Below, in pieces: positions 1-8,763 of a DNA stretch of 64,000 nt. The stretch is taken from contig NZ_JSYK01000003.1 of NCBI RefSeq assembly GCF_000812875.1, positions 372,001-436,000 of the forward strand, read 5' to 3'. The stretch is from Kaistella solincola. Its GTDB lineage: Bacteria > Bacteroidota > Bacteroidia > Flavobacteriales > Weeksellaceae. The notes below the pieces were generated by a model. It saw only the letters and a program-made list of their open reading frames with translations, searched no databases and had not been told where the DNA came from. The translations under genes and the position numbers were made by a program. Position 1 is the first letter of the stretch. The number at the start of each line of letters is the position of its first letter.

Positions 1-896
1 TTTCCGTTCAAAATCGCTTTTGGCAACGGTACGAATTCTTCTTCATCACCTGGAACTAAAGGAAATGCATCATGATTTTGCTCGTGCCAGTTTATTTTAG
101 CCGTTTCAAGCATCGATTTTTCAGAATTCACGAAATTCCAGAAAATAAAGCGTTCTTCTTCGAAAGGTTCACCACCGAAAAGATAAACCATAGCATTTTC
201 ACCGATTTCAAATTCGCACAAAGTGGCATTTTTCGCGATGATGAGTTGCTTACCACCAAAAGTGTTTCCTTCAATCATTACATTTCCGTCTAAGACATAC
301 ATCGCAACTTCACCAAATAAATACTGACCAATATTTACTTTTTGCTTTTCCGCGCTTTTAATTTCCAGAAAAAATAATTTGGAATGAACCGGCACCGGCG
401 ATTTTTTACCGAAGAGTTCACCTGCGATGAGTTTAAAATGTAAATTTCCGTCGTTCCAGGCCGGAATTTCATCAGCTTCCGTGTGGTGAAAAGTTGGCGT
501 GCTTTGCTCCAAATTTTTCGGTAATCCCACCCAGATTTGAAATCCGTGCAGATTTTTTTCGGTGTGACGCAAATATTCCGGTGTTCTCTCGGAATGTACC
601 ACTCCTTTTCCCGCGGTCATCCAGTTTACAGCGCCGGGTTTTATTTCGATATCGCTGCCGAGCGAATCTTTGTGCTGAATTGAACCTTCAAAAAGATATG
701 TTAAAGTCGAAAGCCCGATATGCGGATGTGGTGGAACGTCAAGATTTTGAAAATCTTTCAGCGCCGCCGGTCCCATGTGATCGATAAAAACAAATGGACC
801 AACCGCTCTTTTTTCACGAAACGGCAAAAGTCTTCCTACCAAAAAATTGCCGATATCTGCCGCTTTTTCTTCAATTATTAATCCGATGTTTGACAT
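1..896 (-). CDS. pirin family protein (3' end outside window)
   Basis: Minus-strand frame read through the left edge, about 298 codons visible, starting MSNIGLIIEEKAADIG at 896. The N-terminal cupin carries the pirin metal-site pattern: HMGP near residue 38, then PHPHIG and a second histidine in VVHSE. The family is a non-haem iron bicupin; some members have quercetinase activity, others act as redox-linked transcription cofactors, so the substrate is unknown. It lies 33 nt downstream of the LLM monooxygenase on the same strand and is probably co-transcribed with it. One of three pirins in the window. C-terminus not visible. Confidence 0.88.
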   Translation of the reverse strand, partial: MSNIGLIIEEKAADIGNFLVGRLLPFREKRAVGPFVFIDHMGPAALKDFQNLDVPPHPHIGLSTLTYLFEGSIQHKDSLGSDIEIKPGAVNWMTAGKGVVHSERTPEYLRHTEKNLHGFQIWVGLPKNLEQSTPTFHHTEADEIPAWNDGNLHFKLIAGELFGKKSPVPVHSKLFFLEIKSAEKQKVNIGQYLFGEVAMYVLDGNVMIEGNTFGGKQLIIAKNATLCEFEIGENAMVYLFGGEPFEEERFIFWNFVNSEKSMLETAKINWHEQNHDAFPLVPGDEEEFVPLPKAILNG

Positions 897-929
897 AATT
901 TTCCGGGTTTTAAATTTTACATCTAAAAA

Positions 930-1979
930 TTAATTTTCGATTTCTAACCGTCGCTTCACTTCAGGAATTACCTTTGTCGCGAAAAGTTCAATTGATTTCA
1001 TCGTCATTTCGTGCGGAACAAAACCTAAACTTGCCTGCGCGAAAAATCGGGTAAAACCAAAAAGCCGGTGTTCGTACAGTATTTTTTCAACGACCTGTTC
1101 TACACTTCCCACCATCAGCGAGCCTTCCGGCGTGCGCATATATTCGAACTGGTCGCGCGACATCGGTTGCCAGCCACGGCTTCTGCCGACACGGTCCATC
1201 ATCTGTGCGTAATATGGGAAGAAATCGTCAGCAGCTTTTTCGCCATTTTCACCGATGAACATATGATTGTTAATTCCGACCTGTAAATCTTCCGGTTTTA
1301 CGCCGTTTTCCAATGCTGACTTTTTGTAAAGGTCGATAAAAGGCGTGAACTGTCGCGGCATTCCACCGATTATGGCGAGCATTAAAGGCAAATGTAATTT
1401 TGCAGCGCGAACAGCTGAAGCTGGAGTTCCCCCAGCCGCTAACCAAACCGGAATTTCACCATTCAAAGCTCGCGGATACACGCCTAAACCATGTATTGGC
1501 GCGCGAAGCTTTCCGCTCCAGTTTACTTTTTCTGAGCGATTTATTTGGAGCAAAAGATCGAGTTTTTCTTCAAATAGCTGGTCATAATCATTCAAATCAA
1601 AACCAAATAACGGAAATGATTCGATAAAAGAGCCGCGTCCCGCCATAATTTCTGCGCGTCCGCTAGAAATGGCGTCCACCGTTGCAAACTGCTGATAGAC
1701 GCGCACCGGATCTTCGGAGCTTAAAACCGTCACCGCGCTGGTAAGTTTGATGTTTTTGGTAATCGCGGCGGCGGCTGCGAGCACTGTTGTAGGCGACGAA
1801 ACTGCGTAATCGGGGCGGTGATGTTCGCCAATTCCGAAAACATCGATGCCGAGCTCGTCTGCCAATTTTATTTCTTCTAGTAAATCCTGAATTCGCTGAT
1901 GCGCATTAATTCCCTTTCCGGGAACAGTTTCCGGCGCCGCGTCGGCGAAAGTCATTAAACCAAATTCTATTTTTTTCAT
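930..1979 (-). CDS. LLM class flavin-dependent oxidoreductase
   Basis: A 349-aa luciferase-like monooxygenase with a single TIM-barrel domain. Seen: N-terminal strand IEFGLMTFAD, the GIGEHHRPDYAVSSP segment typical of bacterial luciferase-like proteins, AGRGSFIESFPLFG, and AAGGTPASAVRAA in the flavin-binding half. Such enzymes use FMNH2 and O2 (or F420 in other phyla) to oxidise small organics; the substrate cannot be read from sequence. The stop of the upstream NAD(P)-binding protein is 14 nt away, so the two form an operon in which that reductase-like protein could be functionally linked. Start ATG chosen because the family begins right at this strand. Confidence 0.88.
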   Translation of the reverse strand: MKKIEFGLMTFADAAPETVPGKGINAHQRIQDLLEEIKLADELGIDVFGIGEHHRPDYAVSSPTTVLAAAAAITKNIKLTSAVTVLSSEDPVRVYQQFATVDAISSGRAEIMAGRGSFIESFPLFGFDLNDYDQLFEEKLDLLLQINRSEKVNWSGKLRAPIHGLGVYPRALNGEIPVWLAAGGTPASAVRAAKLHLPLMLAIIGGMPRQFTPFIDLYKKSALENGVKPEDLQVGINNHMFIGENGEKAADDFFPYYAQMMDRVGRSRGWQPMSRDQFEYMRTPEGSLMVGSVEQVVEKILYEHRLFGFTRFFAQASLGFVPHEMTMKSIELFATKVIPEVKRRLEIEN

Positions 1980-1993
1980 TTCTGTGTTTTAAA

Positions 1994-2650
1994 TTAATAA
2001 GCAGCCGTGAAAATCTGGCGGTTAAACTTCTTATTTTCAAGCTCGTCCACAATTGCAATCGCCAAATCTTGCACGGAATGACGCGAGCGGCCTTCAGCAT
2101 CAAAAACGGGTGAATCGTTTCCAAGTCGGTATTTACCAGTTTTCGTTTGTTCCGGGCTGAACATATTCATTTCCAAAGCAGGACTAAAAAATTCCCAATC
2201 TAAAGTGGTGTTTTTTGATAGATTTTCTACATAATATTTTTTCGCGGCGCTGGCTCCGGCATGAATTTCTTTCGGAAAATCCGGACCGTCCACGATATAA
2301 TTGCCGTCGATTTTCAAAGTTCCGGCACCGCCAATAACAATAAGTTTTTTCACTCCGGAATTTTCTACGGCATTTTGAATAGATTGTGCGCCTTTTAAAT
2401 AATCTTCATGAATATTAGGATTGGTCCAACCGGGATTATAAGCGCTGATTACTGCGTCGCTGCCTTTCAAAGTTTCGGTTAAATCTTCCTGGTTGAAAAT
2501 ATCCACATTTTGCTTTTGCAGATTTTCATTGTTAATGGTGATTTTATCGGTATTTCGCGCCAGCGCTTTCACTTCATAATTTCGGTCTAAAAGTTCGTTT
2601 AGGATAGCGTTTCCGACAAAACCGGTCGCGCCAATCAGGGATATTCTCAT
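1994..2650 (-). CDS. NAD(P)-binding Rossmann protein, NmrA/atypical SDR family
   Basis: 218 aa, a single Rossmann domain. The N-terminal GATGFVGNAIL matches the GxxGxxG dinucleotide motif of atypical short-chain dehydrogenases, and VIGGAGTLKIDG follows at mid-protein. There is no classical YxxxK catalytic pair, which is usual for NmrA-like reductases that act as NAD(P)H-dependent reductases or redox sensors. It sits directly upstream of the flavin monooxygenase (14 nt gap), suggesting a shared transcript in a redox-stress or detoxification group. Exact activity unknown. Confidence 0.85.
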   Translation of the reverse strand: MRISLIGATGFVGNAILNELLDRNYEVKALARNTDKITINNENLQKQNVDIFNQEDLTETLKGSDAVISAYNPGWTNPNIHEDYLKGAQSIQNAVENSGVKKLIVIGGAGTLKIDGNYIVDGPDFPKEIHAGASAAKKYYVENLSKNTTLDWEFFSPALEMNMFSPEQTKTGKYRLGNDSPVFDAEGRSRHSVQDLAIAIVDELENKKFNRQIFTAAY

Positions 2651-2737
2651 TTGATAAGATTTTTTGGATTGATATTTACTTTAAATTTAATTATAAATAA
2701 AGCAGCGAAAAATTTTCGTTGCTGTTTTAACAAAATT

Positions 2738-3613
2738 TTAATCTTCGAGGTAGCCGAATTTTCCGGTGTTAAAGTCATCGAAAGCCTGCATGATTTCAGC
2801 TTTGGAATTCATTACAAACGGTCCGTGCGGCACAATGGTTTCATGTAAAGGTTCGCCGCTAAGAATTAAAATAATAGAATCTTCAGTCGCTTCGATAGTG
2901 AAATCTTCACCTTCATTTTCGAACAGAACAAAATGGTCGGTCGGCACATTTTCTTGCTCGTTTACGAGCATATTTCCTTCAATTACCAATGCTCCAGTAT
3001 TGAAATTTTCGGGAAAAGTGAAAGTTTCTTTTCCGCCTTTTTTCAGTTTTGCGTTCATTAAATTCACTGGTGTAAAAGTGGCTGCCGGGCCTTTTTCACC
3101 ATTAAAATCTCCGGCAATTACTTCCACAAAACCGTTTTCGCCAAAATCGACGATTTTCATTTCCGAATTTTTAATCGCCTGATATTTCGGTTTGCTCATT
3201 TTATCTTTCGCGGGAAGATTCACCCAGAGCTGAACCATCTGGAAAATTCCACCTTCCTTAGCCCATTCGGTTTCATGAAATTCTTTGTGAAGCACTCCGG
3301 AAGCTGCGGTCATCCACTGGACGTCGCCTTCACCGATGATTCCGCCGCCACCGGCGCTGTCACCATGTTGTACGCGACCTTTGTAAGCAATGGTTACGGT
3401 TTCAAAACCGCGGTGCGGATGGACGCCAACACCACGCGGCGTAGCAGTCGGTCCGAAATGATATTTGGAATTGTAATCGAGCATGAGGAAAGGATCCATT
3501 CTTTGAATGTCCAAACGAAAACCGCTCGGAATGAAGTTGTGAACCCGGAAGCCGTCGCCCACAAAATGCGGAGTTTTCGGCTGAACTACTATTTCTACTT
3601 TTTTTGTTGACAT
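2738..3613 (-). CDS. pirin family protein (full length)
   Basis: 291 aa, the normal bicupin pirin length. Metal-site residues are visible in the N-terminal cupin: GVHPHRGFETVT (two histidines), then VLHKEFHETEW with a further histidine and glutamate. The C-terminal cupin includes LILSGEPLHETIVPHGPFVMN, the conserved pirin C-terminal signature. Probably cytoplasmic. An 87-nt gap separates it from the NAD(P)-binding gene downstream. Function: non-haem metal bicupin, possibly quercetin dioxygenase-like; not assignable further. Confidence 0.9.
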   Translation of the reverse strand: MSTKKVEIVVQPKTPHFVGDGFRVHNFIPSGFRLDIQRMDPFLMLDYNSKYHFGPTATPRGVGVHPHRGFETVTIAYKGRVQHGDSAGGGGIIGEGDVQWMTAASGVLHKEFHETEWAKEGGIFQMVQLWVNLPAKDKMSKPKYQAIKNSEMKIVDFGENGFVEVIAGDFNGEKGPAATFTPVNLMNAKLKKGGKETFTFPENFNTGALVIEGNMLVNEQENVPTDHFVLFENEGEDFTIEATEDSIILILSGEPLHETIVPHGPFVMNSKAEIMQAFDDFNTGKFGYLED

Positions 3614-3680
3614 CTTTTGTTTTTTAATAATACAAATTTACGTCACCAAAAAGTCCTGCACATTGATTTAGGATAAGTAA

Positions 3681-3709
3681 AAAAACCGCCTAAAAACGGC
3701 AAATTTTTA
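3681..3709 (-). repeat. short GCC/GGC hairpin repeat (family B), possible terminator
   Basis: CCGCCTAAAAACGGC followed by AAATTTTT, six bases beyond the stop of the MFS gene. Read on the minus strand it is a short CCG/CGG stem followed by a T-run, so it may also end MFS transcription. Same design as the copies at 14647, 21141 and 59636. Confidence 0.5.
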
Positions 3710-3715
3710 GAAATT

Positions 3716-5122
3716 TTAAACCTGAGATCTCATATTTTCGCCATCGCTCCAGTGCAATCTTCGGAAAACCAATCCGGTGAAAATGGTGAGAAATCCGACA
3801 GCGAAAAAAGTATAGCGGAAAGCCAGATGGATAACGCCGTGTGTAATGGCGGTGTTGTTTTCAAAAACCTTTAAAATAATTAAGCCGATGGCAATCCCGA
3901 AACCTACAGCAAGCTGCTGATTCACCGCCAATAAAGAGTTTCCGCTGCTCGTGTGCGAATCGCGCAAATCGGCGATGGCAATGGTATTCATCGCGGTAAA
4001 TTGTATGGAATTGAAAAATCCCAGGATAGCGATAATCGGTATAAACCAGTAAATATTCGTATTAATTCCCGGAATTCCCAAACTTGCGATGAGTAAACCA
4101 ATGATAAAAGTGTTGCCCATCAAAGTGCGGCGATATCCGAAATAGTTCAAAATTTTAATGACAAATGATTTTCCGATCATGGCCGTTAAAGCCATGGGAG
4201 CGACTATCCAACCGGAAATCACGGCACTTTCTCCGTACGCGATTTGAATCATTAATGGCAATAAAAGTGGAATGGCACTGATGCCTAAGCGCGTCGCGAG
4301 ATTCCCTAAAATCCCGACGCGGAAAGTTCTAACTTGAAATAAATTGAGCGGAAAAATCGGGTTTTCTGTCTTTTTTGCATGAACGTAATAGTAGTAGATC
4401 ATGAGGAAACCTAAAATGAAAATCAGCAGCACAGGCGTGGTATTCTGCACATTTCCAAACATTTCGAGTGAAATTGAAAGCAGGAGAGAAGCTGTAGCGA
4501 AAATCAAAAACCCTTTTAAATCAAAAGTGATTTCCGAAGAGCGGTAATCCGGCATATACTTTAAACTCAGGATAATTCCGAGTAAACCAAAAGGAATATT
4601 GATGAGGAAAATCCAGTGCCAGGAAAGATAATCCACCATATAACCACCGACAAGCGGCCCCAGAATTGGCCCGATCAAAGCGGGAATAATGGCAAAATTC
4701 ATGGCTTTTACCAGCTCATTTTTTTCAAAAGATTTTATCAAAGCGAGTCTGCCGACCGGCGTCATCAAACTTCCGCCAATTCCCTGAATCACGCGCGAAA
4801 AAACGAGCTGATTCAAATTCTGCGACATCGCACAGAAAATTGAACCCAAACTGAAAATTACCAACGAGGTGATAAAAATTTTGCGTGTGCCGAATTTATC
4901 CGCGAGAAAACCGCTAACCGGCATAAAAAGCGCCAGCGTCAGCACATAGCTGATGATCGCGTTTTGCATATTCAGCGGCGATTCGTTCAAATCTGTAGCG
5001 ATGGAGGGCAGAGAAGTATTTAAAATCGTAGAATCCAACATCTGCATAAAAATCGAAGTCGCCAGAATGAGCGGGAGGAATCTTTTAATGGTTTCGGGGC
5101 TCGCAGTAGTAGAAGAATTCAT
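3716..5122 (-). CDS. MFS drug exporter, DHA2 (EmrB/QacA) family
   Basis: 468 aa, very hydrophobic, with about 14 predicted membrane segments, as in the DHA2 branch. Seen: LDSTILNTSLPSIATDLN in helix 1 (DHA2 motif), loop 2-3 motif GFLADKFGTRKIF (GxLaDrxGrkxxl), VIQGIGGSLMTP and the helix-5 antiporter motif ALIGPILGPLVGGYM. These are proton-coupled exporters of lipophilic cations and other toxins in the inner membrane. No EmrA or TolC partner is next to it. It lies upstream of the pirin/LLM group on the same strand; whether it is co-transcribed is uncertain because of the ~100-nt gap and the hairpin after its stop. Confidence 0.9.
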   Translation of the reverse strand: MNSSTTASPETIKRFLPLILATSIFMQMLDSTILNTSLPSIATDLNESPLNMQNAIISYVLTLALFMPVSGFLADKFGTRKIFITSLVIFSLGSIFCAMSQNLNQLVFSRVIQGIGGSLMTPVGRLALIKSFEKNELVKAMNFAIIPALIGPILGPLVGGYMVDYLSWHWIFLINIPFGLLGIILSLKYMPDYRSSEITFDLKGFLIFATASLLLSISLEMFGNVQNTTPVLLIFILGFLMIYYYYVHAKKTENPIFPLNLFQVRTFRVGILGNLATRLGISAIPLLLPLMIQIAYGESAVISGWIVAPMALTAMIGKSFVIKILNYFGYRRTLMGNTFIIGLLIASLGIPGINTNIYWFIPIIAILGFFNSIQFTAMNTIAIADLRDSHTSSGNSLLAVNQQLAVGFGIAIGLIILKVFENNTAITHGVIHLAFRYTFFAVGFLTIFTGLVFRRLHWSDGENMRSQV

Positions 5123-5186
5123 TCAAAATAATTATTGAGCAATGGATATGCAAAGGTAATCATCTAGTGACGATGGACCATTCCCA

Positions 5187-5216
5187 ACAAAAAGCCCGCC
5201 GAAATTTCCGGCGGGT
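5187..5216 (-). terminator. intrinsic terminator of asnB
   Basis: Perfect 7-bp stem CCCGCCG/CGGCGGG (5195-5201 with 5209-5215), 7-nt loop, followed on the minus strand by CTTTTTG. Located 19 nt beyond the asnB stop. Confidence 0.85.
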
Positions 5217-5234
5217 TTAACTAAATATGAACTG

Positions 5235-6905
5235 TTAATAAGAATCCTCGTGGACTGAAATCACCGCTCTGCCACTTGGATCGTTCATTTTCTTAAAGGC
5301 GTCATCCCACTCTAATGCAATAGGTGTAGAACATGCCACCGATGGCACTGACGGAACGGTTGCTGCTGCTGTTTCGCTCGGAAAATGTTCTTCGAAAATC
5401 GCGCGGTATCGGTATTCTTCTTTGTTTTGTGGCGTGTTCAGATGGAAACGGAATTTTGAATTTGCCATCATATCATCAGACACTTCATTTTCAGCTGCCT
5501 CTTTTAAAGAATCAATCCATGAATAACCCACGCCGTCGGAAAACTGTTCTTTTTGCCGCCATGCAATAGATTCCGGAAGTAAATCTTCGAAAGCTTTCCT
5601 CAAAATCCATTTCTCCATTTTTCCTTCCGCTTTGCTGGTCATTTTATCTTTTGGATTTACGGTCATCGCAACATCCATAAATTCCTTATCGAGGAAAGGT
5701 ACGCGTCCCTCGATTCCCCAACTCATCAAAGCTTTATTGGCGCGCAAACAATCGTAAAGGTGAAGTTTTCCCAACTTTCTTACTGTTTCGTCATGGAATT
5801 CTTTTGGATTCGGAGCTTTATGAAAATACAGGTAGCCACCGAAAAGTTCATCAGAACCTTCGCCGGAAAGCACCATTTTTATTCCCATTGATTTAATGAC
5901 TCTTGCCAACAAATACATCGGCGTAGATGCACGAATGGTGGTCACATCATAAGTTTCCAGATGGTAAATAACATCCCGAACAGCGTCCAAACCTTCCTGA
6001 ACGGTGAAATGAACTTCATGGTGAATGGAACCAATATGATCTGCTGCTTTTTGAGCTGCAATTAAATCCGGCGAACCTTTTAAGCCGACGGCAAAGCTGT
6101 GAAGCCTGGGATACCAAGCTTCCTGCACATCACCGCTTTCAATTCTGTTTCTTGCATATTTTGCCGTTACTGCGGCGATAATTGAAGAATCCAAACCGCC
6201 GGACAGTAAAACGCCATAAGGAACGTCACTCATGAGCTGACGGTGCACCGCCGCTTCCAGACTTTTTCTAATGGCGGAAATTTCGGTTGCATTATCTTTT
6301 ACATTATCGAAATCTTGCCACTCGCGGTGATACCACTTCTGCATTTCGTAACCATCTTTGCTGTAAAGAAAATGTCCCGGTAAAAAAGTTTCTATTTTTT
6401 TACAAATACCTTCCAGCGCTTTAAGCTCAGAAGCGACGTAATAATTTCCGTTTTTGTCCCAGCCCTGATAAAGCGGACAGATCCCCATGTGGTCGCGGCC
6501 AACAAGATACACGTCATTTTCCGTATCATAGAGAGCAAAGGCAAAAATACCGTTCAGTTTCTCCAGAAAATCTTTTCCGTCTCTTTGATATAAAGCCAGG
6601 ATGACTTCACAATCAGAATGGGTTAAGAATTCGTAATCGGGGAATTCAGCGCGAAGTTCCTGATGGTTGTAGATTTCGCCGTTCACCGCCAGAACAATTT
6701 TTCCATCTTTGGTGAAAAGTGGCTGCTTTCCGGAAGTAGGATCTACAATCGCCAATCTTTCATGTGAAAAAATTACTTTTTCGTCCTGAAAAATTCCGCT
6801 CCAGTCGGGGCCACGATGACGTATTTTTTTAGACATCTCTAATATCTGTGGTCTTAAAATTTCGGTTTTTTGTTTTGCATCTAAGAGACATACTATTCCG
6901 CACAT
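5235..6905 (-). CDS. asnB: asparagine synthase B (glutamine-hydrolysing)
   Basis: 556 aa, the normal AsnB length. Begins MCGIVC, so the class II glutaminase nucleophile Cys becomes residue 1 after Met removal, which fixes the start. Other glutaminase motifs: IRHRGPDWSG and LAVNGEIYNH. The synthetase domain carries the PP-loop ATP motif SGGLDSSIIA and later LSGEGSDELFGGY. Makes asparagine from aspartate, ATP and glutamine in the cytoplasm. Monocistronic: own terminator downstream, AT-rich intergenic region upstream. The C-terminal ~35 residues (AAATVPSVPSVACSTPIALEW and onwards) match the Ala/Pro/Ser tail usual for Bacteroidota AsnB. Confidence 0.97.
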   Translation of the reverse strand: MCGIVCLLDAKQKTEILRPQILEMSKKIRHRGPDWSGIFQDEKVIFSHERLAIVDPTSGKQPLFTKDGKIVLAVNGEIYNHQELRAEFPDYEFLTHSDCEVILALYQRDGKDFLEKLNGIFAFALYDTENDVYLVGRDHMGICPLYQGWDKNGNYYVASELKALEGICKKIETFLPGHFLYSKDGYEMQKWYHREWQDFDNVKDNATEISAIRKSLEAAVHRQLMSDVPYGVLLSGGLDSSIIAAVTAKYARNRIESGDVQEAWYPRLHSFAVGLKGSPDLIAAQKAADHIGSIHHEVHFTVQEGLDAVRDVIYHLETYDVTTIRASTPMYLLARVIKSMGIKMVLSGEGSDELFGGYLYFHKAPNPKEFHDETVRKLGKLHLYDCLRANKALMSWGIEGRVPFLDKEFMDVAMTVNPKDKMTSKAEGKMEKWILRKAFEDLLPESIAWRQKEQFSDGVGYSWIDSLKEAAENEVSDDMMANSKFRFHLNTPQNKEEYRYRAIFEEHFPSETAAATVPSVPSVACSTPIALEWDDAFKKMNDPSGRAVISVHEDSY

Positions 6906-7110
6906 GATTCTTTGTTATTTAATTGATAAGTGATATTTAATTAAAATTCTGAGGTAAAAGTAGAGCAATTGTTTATGAAAACAAGATTAATTTTAACTTT
7001 GATTAAAAATATACATAAATTAAATTTAGAAAAGAAAATATTTAATTATGAAGCAGATTTTCGGGGTCTTTTAGGGAAATTTTTCAAAAAATAAAAAGTG
7101 GTTTTATTTT

Positions 7111-7215
7111 TTAGGCCCGGTTGCAGCGGCATCCTTTTGCGGAACGCAGTGGAGCAAAAGATACAGCGAAAAACGGGAAAGAGCTTCGTGAGATACGAAA
7201 CGCGTGTTGCTCCTA
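7111..7215 (-). repeat. structured interspersed repeat, family A copy 1
   Basis: Reverse-complement copy of the family also found at 25944, 51683 and 63229. On the minus strand it reads AGGAGCAAC, a local TTCGT/ACGAA hairpin, CCCG, CGCTGTATC, a central TTTTGC/GCAAAA stem, GGATGCCGCTGCAACCGGG. Longer than copies 3 and 4 because of the extra hairpin after GGAGCAAC. Wholly intergenic. Confidence 0.8.
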
Positions 7216-7250
7216 CAAAAAAGCCATCTCAAAAAATTGAAATGGCTTTG
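7214..7250 (-). terminator. intrinsic terminator of the RsmB-like gene
   Basis: 8-bp stem AAAGCCAT/ATGGCTTT (7220-7227 with 7242-7249), AT-rich loop, T-run on the minus strand; 19 nt after the stop codon. Confidence 0.8.
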
Positions 7251-7268
7251 TAAAATTTTACGTGAATT

Positions 7269-8474
7269 TTAAGCGTTTCTTTCGATGAGCGCCATGTAAA
7301 AACCGTCGAAACCTTCGCTCGGCATTACTTTTTCTTCTTTTATTAGTTTGTAACCTTCGTTATTTTTCAGGAAATTTTCTACCTGTTCGTTGTTTTCACT
7401 TGGTAGGATGGAGCATGTCGCGTAAATCATTTTGCCGCCTTTTTTCAAAATTTTGGCGTAATCCTGCAGTATTTTTTCCTGTTCTTTTTTAATGCGGTCG
7501 ATGAATTCCTGATCGATTTTCCACTTGGAATCCGGGTTTCTTTTCAGCACGCCAAGTCCGGAACACGGCGCATCGATGAGGAGTCGGTCGGCTTTTTCGT
7601 GCAGTCTTTTGATGACTTTATTATCGTCGATGAAACGCGTTTCAATATTGTGTGCACCGGCACGTTTGGCGCGGCGTTTCAGCTCCGCGAGTTTCCATTC
7701 ATAAATATCGAGGGCGATAATCTGACCTTTATTTTTCATCAAAGCCGCGAGATGCAGCGTTTTCCCGCCCGCGCCGGCGCAAATATCCACCACACGCATG
7801 CCTTCTTTTACGTCCAGCAATTCACCGATTTTCTGCGACGAAGCATCTTGAACTTCAAATAAACCGTCTTTAAAAGCTGAGGTCAAAAAGACGTTTTTCT
7901 TTTGCTCCAGCTGAATAGCGTCCGGATAATTTGCGATCTGGAAACTTTCTACGTTTTCGTCGCGAAGGTCCGAAACCAGCTCGCGCGCCGTAGTTTTCAG
8001 CGTATTTACGCGAAGCACGGTTGGTGCCTGCTCGTTCAGCGCTTCCATTTCGCGTTCCCAATTTTTGCCAAGTTCTTTTTCCAGTGTTTCTGCGAGCCAC
8101 TCGGGAATTGAATATTGAATCGCTTTAGTGGGAACTGTATTTTTCTTGACTTTATTGATGATGTCGGCGGTTTTAATCCCGTCAAATTCCTCAAATTTTT
8201 TATAATGCGTTTTGGTCCAAAGGCAGTACGCCAGGATCATTTTATAGATATTGTTCGGTTTCACGCCTTCGCCCATGTAATATTCCAGGCGTTTTTTCCA
8301 GCGAATGATGTCGTAGAAAATCTGGGCGACCACTTTTCGGTCTTCGCTGCCCCATTGTTTGTGGCCTTTCAGCAATCTTTCAATGACTTTATCGGCATAT
8401 TTCCGGTCTTCGAAAAAAGTTTCCTGCAATGCGTCGTGAATTCCAATAAGTAAGTTTCTGTGTATGAGTTCCAT
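7269..8474 (-). CDS. RsmB/NOP family rRNA cytosine-C5 methyltransferase
   Basis: 401 aa. N-terminal helical NusB-like region (1-150), then an SAM-dependent methyltransferase domain with VVDICAGAGGKTLHL (motif I), DIYEWKL, the motif VI Pro-Cys DAPCSGLG (Cys304) and the motif IV Thr-Cys YATCSILPSENN (Cys354). Cys354 is expected to attack the cytosine and Cys304 to release the enzyme, as in m5C methyltransferases of this family. Acts on rRNA (RsmB-like) or possibly tRNA; the exact target is not decidable by eye. A TATTTTTG box lies 53 nt upstream of the start. Confidence 0.92.
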   Translation of the reverse strand: MELIHRNLLIGIHDALQETFFEDRKYADKVIERLLKGHKQWGSEDRKVVAQIFYDIIRWKKRLEYYMGEGVKPNNIYKMILAYCLWTKTHYKKFEEFDGIKTADIINKVKKNTVPTKAIQYSIPEWLAETLEKELGKNWEREMEALNEQAPTVLRVNTLKTTARELVSDLRDENVESFQIANYPDAIQLEQKKNVFLTSAFKDGLFEVQDASSQKIGELLDVKEGMRVVDICAGAGGKTLHLAALMKNKGQIIALDIYEWKLAELKRRAKRAGAHNIETRFIDDNKVIKRLHEKADRLLIDAPCSGLGVLKRNPDSKWKIDQEFIDRIKKEQEKILQDYAKILKKGGKMIYATCSILPSENNEQVENFLKNNEGYKLIKEEKVMPSEGFDGFYMALIERNA

Positions 8475-8526
8475 AGAGGATTTTTTAAGTTGAATTTAAC
8501 CTCGAATCTTCGGGAAAAATTTTTTG

Positions 8527-8534
8527 CAAAAATA
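8527..8534 (-). promoter_or_regulatory. -7 box of RsmB-like gene
   Basis: TATTTTTG on the minus strand, matching the Bacteroidota TAnnTTTG consensus; predicted leader about 48 nt. Confidence 0.5.
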
Positions 8535-8606
8535 GGGCTTTTTTGCCGGATATTTTTTCCGATGTTTTGGGCGCCTTTTTTGACTCCGTCGAATGGCCTT
8601 AATTTA

Positions 8607-8700
8607 AAATATTTTTTTGGGGCGCCATTTCCGTCTTCCGTTCCCGCTTCCGCCGCGGCGGAGAGCTCCACTCAAGCCGGGGCGCAGCCATTTGCCATAG
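8607..8700. repeat. GC-rich palindromic island
   Basis: An abrupt GC-rich block in AT-rich intergenic DNA. It contains the perfect 12-bp palindrome CCGCCGCGGCGG (8650-8661), flanked by GGGGCGCC at 8619 and CCGGGGCGC at 8678. No coding signal. Single copy in this window; may be a degenerate member of a genome-wide repeat. Confidence 0.4.
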
Positions 8701-8716
8701 CCGTTTTCAGTTTTAA

Positions 8717-8749
8717 TTTTTGTAAACATCTGCAATAGTAATATCTTTG
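8717..8749 (+). promoter_or_regulatory. promoter of yjdM (-33 and -7 boxes)
   Basis: TTTTTG (8717-8722), 19-nt spacer, TATCTTTG (8742-8749): both elements of the Bacteroidota sigma-A promoter at the standard spacing. Start codon at 8764, so the leader is about 10 nt. Confidence 0.75.
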
Positions 8750-8763
8750 TAAAAATTATTACC

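Larger units (their letters stand above)
6906..7268. other. intergenic region asnB-rsmB-like gene (363 nt)
   Basis: AT-rich upstream region of asnB (6906-7110) with no clear TAnnTTTG box, then one copy of the structured interspersed repeat family A (7111-7215, minus orientation), then the terminator of the downstream methyltransferase (7214-7250). No coding signal seen. Confidence 0.6.
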
